Shown: positions 1 through 5,609, counted from the first letter of the stretch. The stretch: 6,133 nucleotides of DNA from an uncultured Thiotrichaceae bacterium (GCA_937931765.1 CALHAO010000154.1:1-6133); one strand, 5' to 3'. Numbers and translations: made by a program. Notes: generated from the sequence alone by a model not told the origin.

Positions 1-258
1 CGCTCACGCCCGGCTACTGGATTCAGCACAAACCTGCGGCTGCTCAGCGCTTCAGCTGATATACCCCCCAGAATATCAAACAAAATTCTTGCGCCTGCTG
101 ATGATGACATCCAACTAGAACAATTCATCACTCAGTTACGCAAGCAAGGAGAATGTGTCATTCGCCAATTAAGTGGCTGTGACACATCATCACAACAAGT
201 AAACGCCAATCGACAGATTATTCAGAAAAACGATCAGTGGATCGTGGAAGAGGTTTAA
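1..258 (+). CDS. hisZ: HisZ, ATP phosphoribosyltransferase regulatory subunit (C-terminal part)
   Basis: The gene enters from the left edge, so only the last 85 codons are visible, in frame from base 1 to a TAA at 256-258. HisZ is a catalytically inactive relative of histidyl-tRNA synthetase. It assembles with short-form HisG to make the ATP phosphoribosyltransferase that starts histidine synthesis. The fragment opens with RPATGFSTNLRLL, which matches the conserved HisZ segment corresponding to class II synthetase motif 3. It then runs through an alpha/beta tail with a QLEQFITQLRKQGE helix and ends WIVEEV. No internal stop or frameshift is seen. The purA start follows 11 nt after the stop, so the two are probably co-transcribed; hisZ-purA is a known gammaproteobacterial gene pair. 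The identification rests on the N-terminal motif of the fragment plus synteny, because the synthetase-like core lies outside the window. Confidence 0.88.
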   Translation, partial: RSRPATGFSTNLRLLSASADIPPRISNKILAPADDDIQLEQFITQLRKQGECVIRQLSGCDTSSQQVNANRQIIQKNDQWIVEEV

Positions 259-269
259 GCGAGAGCATT

Positions 270-1565
270 ATGGGAAAAATCGTTGTTGTATTAGGCACCC
301 AATGGGGTGATGAAGGTAAAGGCAAAATTGTCGACCTGTTATGTGAAGATGTATCCGCCGTTGTACGCTTTCAGGGCGGACACAATGCCGGACACACACT
401 GGTTATTGATGGTGAAAAAACAGTTTTACACCTGATTCCGTCGGGGGTGTTACGTGAAGGCGTTGAATGCCTGATCGGAAATGGCGTGGTGCTTTCACCG
501 GAAGCTTTATTGAAAGAAATGAAGATGCTGGAAGAAAACGGCATTCCGGCGGCACAGCGCCTTAAGCTTTCTGCTGCCTGCCAGCTTATTCTGCCTTACC
601 ATGTTGCGCTGGATATGGCACGTGAAAAAGCACGTGGTAATCAGGCTATCGGCACCACCGGACGTGGCATTGGCCCGGCTTATGAAGACAAGGTTTCCCG
701 CCGTGGTTTGCGACTGGGTGATTTATTACAGCCTGAAGCATTGGAAGAAAAGCTGAATGGCATTCTCGATTTCCATAACTTCACTCTGGAACATTATTTC
801 AAAACTGATCCGGTTGACCCAAAAAAGACCCTGGAAGAAGCTTTGGCAATGGGCGAAATTCTCGCTCCGATGATTACCGATGTCCCCAAACGACTGGCAG
901 AACTACGCAAAGCTGGTAAAAATATCATGATGGAAGGTGCTCAGGGTACCTTGCTGGACATTGATCACGGTACTTATCCCTTTGTTACCTCATCCAGTAC
1001 GACAGCCGGTGGCGCATGTACCGGTTCAGGTCTTGGCCCGCGCCATTTGGATTATATCCTGGGTATCACCAAAGCCTATACCACCCGTGTGGGTTCCGGC
1101 CCATTCCCGACGGAATTATTTGATGATACCGGCGCTTATCTGGCTAAACAAGGTAATGAATTTGGTGCGACTACCGGACGGCCAAGACGTTGCGGTTGGT
1201 TTGATGCTGTTGTCTTACGTCGTGCTATGCAGATCAACAGTATTACCGGCTTATGCATTACCAAACTGGACGTACTGGATGGTCTTGATACTGTGAAAAT
1301 TTGCACGGGTTATCAACTTGATGGAGAGCTATTGGATGCTCCACCGGTAGATACTGATGACTTCGCCCGCTGTGTGCCGATTTATGAAGAGATGCCCGGC
1401 TGGAGTGAGTCAACCTTTGGTGTAACCAACATCGAAGATTTACCGGACAATGCCCGTAGCTATTTGAAGCGTGTTGAAGCAGTGATGGAAACGCCCGTTG
1501 ATATTATTTCTACCGGCCCGGATCGCGAACAGACTATTATTCTGAACGATCCTTATTCCAGCTGA
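270..1565 (+). CDS. purA: Adenylosuccinate synthetase PurA
   Basis: The gene encodes a 431-residue cytoplasmic enzyme of the length usual for PurA. It joins IMP and aspartate using GTP to give adenylosuccinate, the first committed step from IMP to AMP. The N-terminal GTP-binding loop GDEGKGK is at residues 13-19, with the catalytic Asp at 14 and catalytic His at 42 in GGHNAGHT. Further signatures are GRGIGPAYEDK (131-141), EGAQG (222-226) followed by LLDIDHGTYPFVTSS, the substrate loop TTGRPRR (301-307), and TKLD (331-334), which recognises the guanine base. All key residues are present. The ATG at 270 is chosen because MGKIVVVLGTQWGDEGKGK aligns with the family N-terminus. An in-frame GTG at 237 would lie inside hisZ and add eleven unrelated residues. 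No strong Shine-Dalgarno precedes 270; a GAAGAGG lies 16 nt upstream, so translation may be coupled to hisZ. A terminator-like hairpin follows. Confidence 0.98.
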   Translation: MGKIVVVLGTQWGDEGKGKIVDLLCEDVSAVVRFQGGHNAGHTLVIDGEKTVLHLIPSGVLREGVECLIGNGVVLSPEALLKEMKMLEENGIPAAQRLKLSAACQLILPYHVALDMAREKARGNQAIGTTGRGIGPAYEDKVSRRGLRLGDLLQPEALEEKLNGILDFHNFTLEHYFKTDPVDPKKTLEEALAMGEILAPMITDVPKRLAELRKAGKNIMMEGAQGTLLDIDHGTYPFVTSSSTTAGGACTGSGLGPRHLDYILGITKAYTTRVGSGPFPTELFDDTGAYLAKQGNEFGATTGRPRRCGWFDAVVLRRAMQINSITGLCITKLDVLDGLDTVKICTGYQLDGELLDAPPVDTDDFARCVPIYEEMPGWSESTFGVTNIEDLPDNARSYLKRVEAVMETPVDIISTGPDREQTIILNDPYSS

Positions 1566-1592
1566 TACTCACCTCAATTCTAATAGTGAGTA
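1566..1592. repeat. Short inverted repeat just after purA
   Basis: The arms TACTCAC (1566-1572) and GTGAGTA (1586-1592) are perfectly complementary over 7 bp, with a 13-nt loop, and start directly after the purA stop. The following bases are AT-rich but not a clean T-run. It may protect or help terminate the purA mRNA ahead of the stronger hairpin at 1601-1634, or it may be chance. Confidence 0.35.
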
Positions 1593-1600
1593 AATTATTT

Positions 1601-1645
1601 GCACCTCGCGATACTAAATACGTATCCGGGGTGCTTAGTTTGTTA
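1601..1645 (+). terminator. Probable Rho-independent terminator of hisZ-purA
   Basis: The outer arms GCACCTCG (1601-1608) and CGGGGTGC (1627-1634) pair over 8 bp with one G-U pair. Inside them, after a single bulged C, GATAC (1610-1614) pairs with GTATC (1622-1626) around a 7-nt loop. This gives a stem of about 13 bp, followed by the T-rich stretch TTAGTTTGTT. It lies 36 nt after purA and before the next promoter. The T-tract is interrupted, so efficiency may be moderate. Confidence 0.6.
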
Positions 1646-1674
1646 ATAAAACGCCCCCTTTTGTCACAAACGAT

Positions 1675-1703
1675 TTAATTTCCCCCTATATCGTGCGTAT
1701 AAT
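1675..1703 (+). promoter_or_regulatory. Probable sigma-70 promoter for the Hfq-like gene
   Basis: A perfect -10 box TATAAT lies at 1698-1703. With a 17-bp spacer the -35 position holds TTAATT (1675-1680), which matches the consensus poorly (3 of 6). Transcription would start near 1710, giving a leader of about 35 nt before the ATG at 1745. The site sits downstream of the purA terminator, so the Hfq-like gene probably has its own transcript. Confidence 0.5.
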
Positions 1704-1744
1704 GGACAACTATACCTAACATTAATGGCTCAGGCTCACAACAA

Positions 1745-1963
1745 ATGCAAAATGAATTTCTGAATGAACTCGTCGAATCAAAATCAACCGTATTTTGTTT
1801 TCTGGTTAATGGCATAAAACTGGAAGGCGTAATTGATGGATTTGATCAATTCTCAGTCATGCTATCGGCTAATCACGGTGTAGGCAGCACACAATTAATT
1901 ATGAAAAGTGCCATCTCAACCATTGTTCCGAAAATGAACGCGGGTGCACCCAAAAGCTTCTGA
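1745..1963 (+). CDS. hfq: Divergent Hfq-family RNA-binding protein
   Basis: This 72-residue Sm-fold protein belongs to the Hfq family; the symbol is given at family level. Canonical Hfq is a hexameric ring that binds small RNAs and mRNAs. Visible matches are the N-terminal helix (FLNEL, 5-9), the Sm1 segment FLVNGIKLEGVIDGFDQF (19-36) and the Sm2 end KSAISTIVP (54-62). Against E. coli Hfq, the Sm2 signature Tyr55-Lys56-His57 reads Met53-Lys54-Ser55, so the uridine-binding His is lost. The rim arginines 16, 17 and 19 read Val, Glu and Lys. Tyr25 is Phe19 and Gln33 is Glu27. Gln8, Asn28, Gly29, Ile30, Lys31, Gln52 and Thr61 equivalents are kept. The loop between strands 3 and 4 is four residues longer, and the C-tail is very short. 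A weak CAGG precedes the ATG by 10 nt. In related genomes the ordinary hfq lies upstream in the hflX-hflK-hflC-hisZ-purA cluster, so this may be a second copy; that is an inference. Confidence 0.85.
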   Translation: MQNEFLNELVESKSTVFCFLVNGIKLEGVIDGFDQFSVMLSANHGVGSTQLIMKSAISTIVPKMNAGAPKSF

Positions 1964-1997
1964 GACCCCGGTTTTTCAGAGCAACAAACACAAGAAC

Positions 1998-2003
1998 TAT
2001 AAT
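1998..2003 (+). promoter_or_regulatory. Candidate -10 box of a thyA promoter
   Basis: A perfect TATAAT lies at 1998-2003, 35 nt after the Hfq-like stop. No convincing -35 is visible at 16-18 bp upstream. Transcription would begin around 2010, leaving a leader of about 110 nt before thyA that overlaps the inverted repeat at 2005-2035. The assignment rests on the -10 alone. Confidence 0.4.
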
Positions 2004-2004
2004 A

Positions 2005-2035
2005 AGCATGCAACTTCTCGATGATTCTGCATGCT
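2005..2035. repeat. Inverted repeat in the thyA leader region
   Basis: AGCATGCA (2005-2012) and TGCATGCT (2028-2035) are perfect 8-bp complementary arms around a 15-nt loop. The 5' arm starts two bases after a TATAAT box, so it sits at or next to the predicted transcription start. No T-run follows, so it is not a terminator. It could be an operator, a 5' stabilising hairpin, or chance. Confidence 0.45.
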
Positions 2036-2121
2036 GGTATCCTCACGACTATCGACAAATTTACCCACTAAATACTGAAACACCTCAGTGAAAATATTCC
2101 GTTAACTCAACAGGAATCACC

Positions 2122-2916
2122 ATGCAGCAATACCTTGATCTGATGCGCCATGTGCGTGACAACGGCACTAAGAAAGAAGACCGTACCGGCACTGGCACGC
2201 TTTCTGTATTTGGCCATCAAATGCGCTTTGATCTCAGTGAAGGTTTCCCGCTGGTAACCACAAAACGTATACATCTGCGCTCAATTATTCATGAACTACT
2301 TTGGTTCTTACAGGGTGATACCAATATCCGTTATTTGAAAGAAAACGGCGTGAGTATCTGGGATGAATGGGCTGATGAAAATGGCGAACTCGGCCCGGTC
2401 TATGGCTCACAATGGCGCAGCTGGCCAACACCTGATGGACAACATATCGACCAAATTACGCAAGTAATTGATCAGATTAAAAGCACACCGGATTCACGAC
2501 GCATTATTGTCAGCGCCTGGAATGTCGCCGAAGTAAATAATATGGCATTACCACCCTGCCATGCTTTTTTTCAGTTTTATGTCGCAGATGGCAAATTGTC
2601 CTGTCAGTTATATCAGCGTTCCGCTGACATTTTTCTCGGTGTGCCATTTAATATTGCCTCTTACGCGCTGTTAACGCAAATGATGGCGCAGGTGTGCGGA
2701 TTAGAGGTTGGTGATTTTGTACATACACTGGGCGATGCGCATTTATACCTGAATCATCTGGAGCAAACTGACTTACAGCTAAGCCGTGAACCGCATGCAC
2801 TGCCCCAGATGAAACTTAACCCTGATATTCAATCACTGTTTGATTTCACTTATGATGATTTTGAGTTGACCAATTACGACTATCATCCACACATTAAAGC
2901 GCCGGTAGCAGTGTAG
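2122..2916 (+). CDS. thyA: Thymidylate synthase ThyA
   Basis: The 264-residue cytoplasmic enzyme methylates dUMP to dTMP using 5,10-methylenetetrahydrofolate as carbon donor and reductant. It has exactly the E. coli ThyA length and residue register. Arg21 is in RTGTGT. Arg126 and Arg127 (SRR) are the phosphate-binding pair contributed across the dimer. The nucleophile Cys146 is in ALPPCHAFFQFYV. Arg166 and Asp169 are in QRSADIFLGVPFN, with the dUMP-binding Asn at 177, and His207 and Tyr209 are in GDAHLY. The family C-terminus ending in APVAV is intact. The ATG at 2122 is supported by AGGA at 2112-2115, six bases upstream. Neither lgt nor folA, frequent neighbours of thyA in proteobacteria, is adjacent; the flanks are the Hfq-like and DUF3581 genes. 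The gene appears fully functional. Confidence 0.98.
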   Translation: MQQYLDLMRHVRDNGTKKEDRTGTGTLSVFGHQMRFDLSEGFPLVTTKRIHLRSIIHELLWFLQGDTNIRYLKENGVSIWDEWADENGELGPVYGSQWRSWPTPDGQHIDQITQVIDQIKSTPDSRRIIVSAWNVAEVNNMALPPCHAFFQFYVADGKLSCQLYQRSADIFLGVPFNIASYALLTQMMAQVCGLEVGDFVHTLGDAHLYLNHLEQTDLQLSREPHALPQMKLNPDIQSLFDFTYDDFELTNYDYHPHIKAPVAV

Positions 2917-2928
2917 TTTGAAAATACT

Positions 2929-2934
2929 TATAAT
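2929..2934 (+). promoter_or_regulatory. Candidate -10 box upstream of the DUF3581 gene
   Basis: A TATAAT hexamer at 2929-2934 starts 12 nt after the thyA stop and ends 46 nt before the ATG at 2981. The matching -35 region lies inside the end of thyA and does not resemble TTGACA. It may drive a separate transcript, or the gene may be read through from thyA, since no terminator is visible between them. Confidence 0.3.
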
Positions 2935-2980
2935 CCGTCAACATCTGAATGTATTGCATTAACCCAAACGAGTGATAAGC

Positions 2981-3697
2981 ATGTTTCTGGATCAATTTCA
3001 TAAAGCTGACAAACATCAGGTCATTATTGCTGCTGAACAAGCCAGCCGTTTTGCCAAAGAAATCGCTGATGACTATAACCCGCTACATAACCCCGATGCG
3101 AAACGTTTTTGTGTGCCTGGTGACTTGCTGTTTTCATTAGTATTATCGAAATATGGCCTGAGTCAGAAAATGTGTTTTCTATTTAAAGGCATGGTCGGTG
3201 ATAGTACCGCATTGAATTTTAATCCAACGGATGCAGCGCAGATCACCCTGACGGATGATAAAGATAAGGTCTATCTGGAGGTTGAGCGTGAGGGTGAACA
3301 GAGCCATGATCAACACATGATCGAAGCGCTGACCCGCAACTACGTCGCCTTTTCTGGGCAAAACTTCCCGTATACCTTACAACCACTATTAGCTGAAAAT
3401 GGTGTGATGATCAACCAGGATAGACCGATGGTGATCTATGAACGCATGTCGTTTGAGTTAGAGCGGGTTGATCTGCAAAAACCCCAAATGGAAGCAGCAA
3501 AAGCTGATTTCGAAGTCAAAGGCAAACGTGGCACAGCTAACCTGAACTTCATTATTAAAGATGGTGATGAGGTAGTGGGTACCGGCTTTAAACGGCTGAT
3601 TGTGAGTGGCTTAAAGCCTTACGACGAAACAGCTGCTCAAGCCTTGGTACAGGCTTATCTGGATTCAAAGGTGGATTATCAGGATACGTTAAAATAA
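2981..3697 (+). CDS. DUF3581 family protein, hotdog/MaoC-like N-terminal half
   Basis: This 238-residue soluble protein without signal peptide or membrane segment resembles DUF3581 proteins of gammaproteobacteria, whose function I do not know. Residues 20-60 (helix, then DDYNPLHNPDAKRF, then VPGDLLFSLVLSKYGL) closely follow the layout of MaoC-type (R)-specific enoyl-CoA hydratases. The core D31-Y-N-P-L-H36 fits the hydratase motif D-x-N-P-[LIV]-H, and its Asp and His are the catalytic dyad of that family. The family's usual HG after the motif reads GD here (47-48). The second half (about 148-210) alternates beta strands (VIYERMSFELERVDL, ANLNFIIKDGDEVVGTGFKRLIV) and could be a second hotdog domain, so an acyl-thioester-binding role is possible but inferred. 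The ATG at 2981 is preferred over the in-frame GTG at 2972, since it follows GAGTGA at a suitable distance. The terminator at 3714-3747 ends the transcript. Confidence 0.8.
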   Translation: MFLDQFHKADKHQVIIAAEQASRFAKEIADDYNPLHNPDAKRFCVPGDLLFSLVLSKYGLSQKMCFLFKGMVGDSTALNFNPTDAAQITLTDDKDKVYLEVEREGEQSHDQHMIEALTRNYVAFSGQNFPYTLQPLLAENGVMINQDRPMVIYERMSFELERVDLQKPQMEAAKADFEVKGKRGTANLNFIIKDGDEVVGTGFKRLIVSGLKPYDETAAQALVQAYLDSKVDYQDTLK

Positions 3698-3713
3698 CCG
3701 CTTAACTGATATA

Positions 3714-3747
3714 AAAACGGAGAAACCCATGAGGACTTCTCCGTTTT
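3714..3747. terminator. Bidirectional Rho-independent terminator between convergent genes
   Basis: AAAACGGAGAA (3714-3724) and TTCTCCGTTTT (3737-3747) form a perfect 11-bp stem with a 12-nt loop. The A-tract and T-tract on the two sides give a U-run in either direction. It lies 16 nt after the DUF3581 gene stop and 53 nt beyond the end of the transporter gene on the other strand, so it can serve both. A second pair of arms, AACTGAT (3704-3710) and ATCAGTT (3764-3770), flanks it. Confidence 0.85.
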
Positions 3748-3779
3748 ACACGCTAACAGTTCGATCAGTTCATACTAAA

Positions 3780-3791
3780 AAACGATCGTTT
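3780..3791. repeat. 12-bp perfect palindrome after the transporter gene
   Basis: AAACGATCGTTT is its own reverse complement and lies 9 bases beyond the transporter stop codon. On the - strand it runs into a stretch of six T, so it could act as a weak accessory terminator with a 4-bp stem and a GATC loop. A protein-binding site is also possible. Confidence 0.4.
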
Positions 3792-3800
3792 ACTGCCTAA

Positions 3801-5546
3801 TTACTCCTGATGGGTACCACCCTGCGCATCACGCATATCATCTCTGATCAAGGCTTTCAGTAAGCTGATACCCATTAAGATCATCACAAACGAGAAGGGT
3901 ATTGCAGCAACAATCATCGCAGACTTGATTGCATCCAGACCGCCCGCCAATAACAGCGCAGCAATAACAGCTGTCAGGATGAAGCCCCAGATCAAAATGT
4001 GCATTTTGCCCGCAGATCCATATTCACCGCCCGCATTAATCGTATTCACGACCAGCACAGCGGAATCCGCTGAAGTCACCAAATAGGTCAATAACAAGAC
4101 CACGATCAGGAATGACATCACTTTAGCTAACGCCGGTGAGAGCATCAGATCAACCACAGCATACAACTGAGCCGTCAGACTCTGAGCAAATACTGCACCA
4201 TTAGCAGCTCCGTTCAGCTCCATATCAATCGCTGTTCCACCCAACAGGGCAAACCACAGGAAACACATCAGTGAAGGAGCAAGAATCGCACCCAGTACAA
4301 ATTCACGAATGGTACGGTTCTTAGAAATACGCGCCAGGAAAATGCCTACAAACGGAGCAAAAGCAATCCACCATGCCCAATAGAAAATTGACCACCAACC
4401 CTGCCACTCGCCGGGGCTACCTGCACCCTCAGCTGGAAATACAGTAAAGGTCAAAGCAGGCAGATGGATGATGTAGCTAAAAATGCCTTTGCCTAAAACT
4501 TCCATTGCAAACATGGTTGAGCCAAAGATGAAGAAAAACAATAATAAGCCAAAAGACAGCACCATATTCAGGTTACTTAGCCACTTAATGCCTTTACCTA
4601 CACCAGACAAAGCTGACAGTGTTGAACACACCATAACCACACCCAACGCAACCAACATAGATCCGGTAGAGGGTTCACCCGCTTCAGTGACCAACCATGC
4701 GGCACCAGTAATACTGTGAAGACCCGCAGAAAATGAACTCAGCCCCAAACCAATCGTTTGTGCAATACCCAAAATAGTGGCCACTACTGCTGTGACATCA
4801 ATGACATGCCCCAACCAACCTTCCAGGCTACGACCAAATAGAGGTGCCAGTGTAGAACGAATCGTCAGCGGTAAACCACGCGAGTAACTAAAGAATGCCA
4901 GTGAAATACCGACTAACGCATAACAACCCCAGGCACCAAAGCCCCAGTGCAGGTAAGAATAGTCATAGGTCGCGCCTATCGCAGAGGCCGTTTTCGGAAC
5001 AACCACACCTTCAATAGCAGGAACAGCACCCGCCGCGACCTGCGCGGCATACTCAGCCCACAAGTCAGCACCTTCCGCCAGCGTAATGCCTGCCGCTGCA
5101 AAAGCTTCCTTGACCTGAATAGCACTCATGCGAACTTCAGGGTTATCAGCTATGTGCCACATCGGCTCGCCAGTCGCATAACCCAACATGCCGATGCCAA
5201 TACCGGCACCAAACATCATTGAGAACCAGGAAAAGTTAGAAAACTCCGGTGTACCATCAGCAGTACCCAGTTTGGTTTTACCCCACTTCGGATAAATGGC
5301 GATCATCAGGCACACGATCAAAAAGAAGGCAACGCTGTAAGTGTAGTAATAATTAAGGTGAGAGAATGACCAGTTTTTCATATCGCCCAGTAGCTTACCT
5401 GCAGCTTCCGGCGCGAAAAAGGCCCAAACGACGACCAGTGCAATCAGCACTTTGGACACCAGGGCAACCAGATGATTAAAACCTTTGTAGAATCCTTCAT
5501 CAGCAAGATTGATGTCGAGTTCTTTTAATGGTGGTGCAATAGCCAC
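3801..5546 (-). CDS. BCCT family transporter (betaine/choline/carnitine type)
   Basis: A 581-residue inner-membrane protein with about twelve hydrophobic segments (for example 25-45, 68-86, 110-125, 325-346, 415-437, 475-490, 515-535 and 543-565). BCCT carriers import quaternary ammonium or sulfonium solutes using Na+ or H+ gradients, often for osmoprotection. Signatures are GAGIGIG in TM3 (113-119) with EP at 127-128; HW-x4-W-x2-Y in TM4 (His200, Trp201, Trp206, Tyr209), which aligns with the BetP aromatic cage; YWAWWIAFAPFVG-x-FLARISKNRTIREF in TM8 (389-416); and VTSADSAVLV in TM10 (490-499). The position matching BetP Trp377 is Phe396. The TM3-TM4 loop (about 131-197) is long and Ala-rich. 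The C-tail is only about 15 residues, unlike the long osmosensing tails of BetP or E. coli BetT. The start is GTG, five bases after AGGAGG. The substrate cannot be read from sequence. No bet or other catabolic genes are adjacent. Confidence 0.95.
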   Translation of the reverse strand: MAIAPPLKELDINLADEGFYKGFNHLVALVSKVLIALVVVWAFFAPEAAGKLLGDMKNWSFSHLNYYYTYSVAFFLIVCLMIAIYPKWGKTKLGTADGTPEFSNFSWFSMMFGAGIGIGMLGYATGEPMWHIADNPEVRMSAIQVKEAFAAAGITLAEGADLWAEYAAQVAAGAVPAIEGVVVPKTASAIGATYDYSYLHWGFGAWGCYALVGISLAFFSYSRGLPLTIRSTLAPLFGRSLEGWLGHVIDVTAVVATILGIAQTIGLGLSSFSAGLHSITGAAWLVTEAGEPSTGSMLVALGVVMVCSTLSALSGVGKGIKWLSNLNMVLSFGLLLFFFIFGSTMFAMEVLGKGIFSYIIHLPALTFTVFPAEGAGSPGEWQGWWSIFYWAWWIAFAPFVGIFLARISKNRTIREFVLGAILAPSLMCFLWFALLGGTAIDMELNGAANGAVFAQSLTAQLYAVVDLMLSPALAKVMSFLIVVLLLTYLVTSADSAVLVVNTINAGGEYGSAGKMHILIWGFILTAVIAALLLAGGLDAIKSAMIVAAIPFSFVMILMGISLLKALIRDDMRDAQGGTHQE

Positions 5547-5551
5547 ATTAT

Positions 5552-5557
5552 CCTCCT
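5552..5557 (-). promoter_or_regulatory. Strong ribosome binding site deciding a GTG start
   Basis: On the - strand AGGAGG is followed by five bases and then GTG (5546-5544), the start that opens the transporter frame. An ATG one base out of phase overlaps it (5548-5546), but only three bases from the Shine-Dalgarno, and it leads to a stop after seven codons. The GTG is therefore the real start. Confidence 0.85.
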
Positions 5558-5574
5558 AGGAAGTAGTTATTGAT

Positions 5575-5605
5575 TAAATACCCACCCGATTGACTGATTA
5601 GTCAA
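5575..5605 (-). promoter_or_regulatory. Probable sigma-70 promoter of the transporter gene
   Basis: On the - strand TTGACT (plus 5605-5600) matches the -35 consensus in five of six bases, and TATTTA (plus 5580-5575) is a reasonable -10. The spacer is 19 bp, slightly long. Transcription would start near 5568, leaving a leader of about 20 nt that holds the Shine-Dalgarno. The -35 lies within one arm of the inverted repeat at 5586-5609, so binding there would block RNA polymerase. Confidence 0.5.
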
Positions 5606-5609
5606 TCGG
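5586..5609. promoter_or_regulatory. Operator-like inverted repeat before the transporter gene
   Basis: CCGATTGACT (5586-5595) and AGTCAATCGG (5600-5609) are perfect 10-bp arms around GATT. A palindrome CTGATCAG follows at 5611-5618, and its ATCAGT also pairs with ACTGAT at 5593-5598. There is no T-run on either side, so a terminator is unlikely. Size, symmetry and position over the likely -35 box fit a dimeric repressor site of TetR type; BetI regulates choline uptake in this way in other bacteria. No regulator gene lies in the window. Confidence 0.6.

Noticed and set aside
237..269. In-frame GTG start that would extend PurA by 11 residues
   Set aside because: It overlaps the end of hisZ, has no Shine-Dalgarno, and the added residues do not match the family, while MGKIVVVLG from 270 does.
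937..1296. 119-codon + strand frame within purA
   Set aside because: It is an out-of-phase reading of a well-conserved purA region, with a low-complexity product and no recognisable domain.
1959..1980. Weak TCTGA/TCAGA pairing after the Hfq-like gene as a terminator
   Set aside because: Only 5 bp of stem with a 12-nt loop and no T-run after it; not enough to call.
1873..2058. 61-codon - strand frame across the end of the Hfq-like gene
   Set aside because: It overlaps a recognised gene antisense, has no ribosome site, and its product resembles nothing known to me.
4483..5222. + strand frames antisense to the BCCT transporter (4483-4719 and 4947-5222)
   Set aside because: The transporter frame is certain. 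The antisense products are Arg/Asn/Thr-rich without motifs, as expected from reading the opposite strand of a membrane protein gene.
5586..5609. Inverted repeat read as a terminator or riboswitch
   Set aside because: No U-run follows on either strand, and it overlaps a promoter, so an operator fits better; no known riboswitch core is visible.
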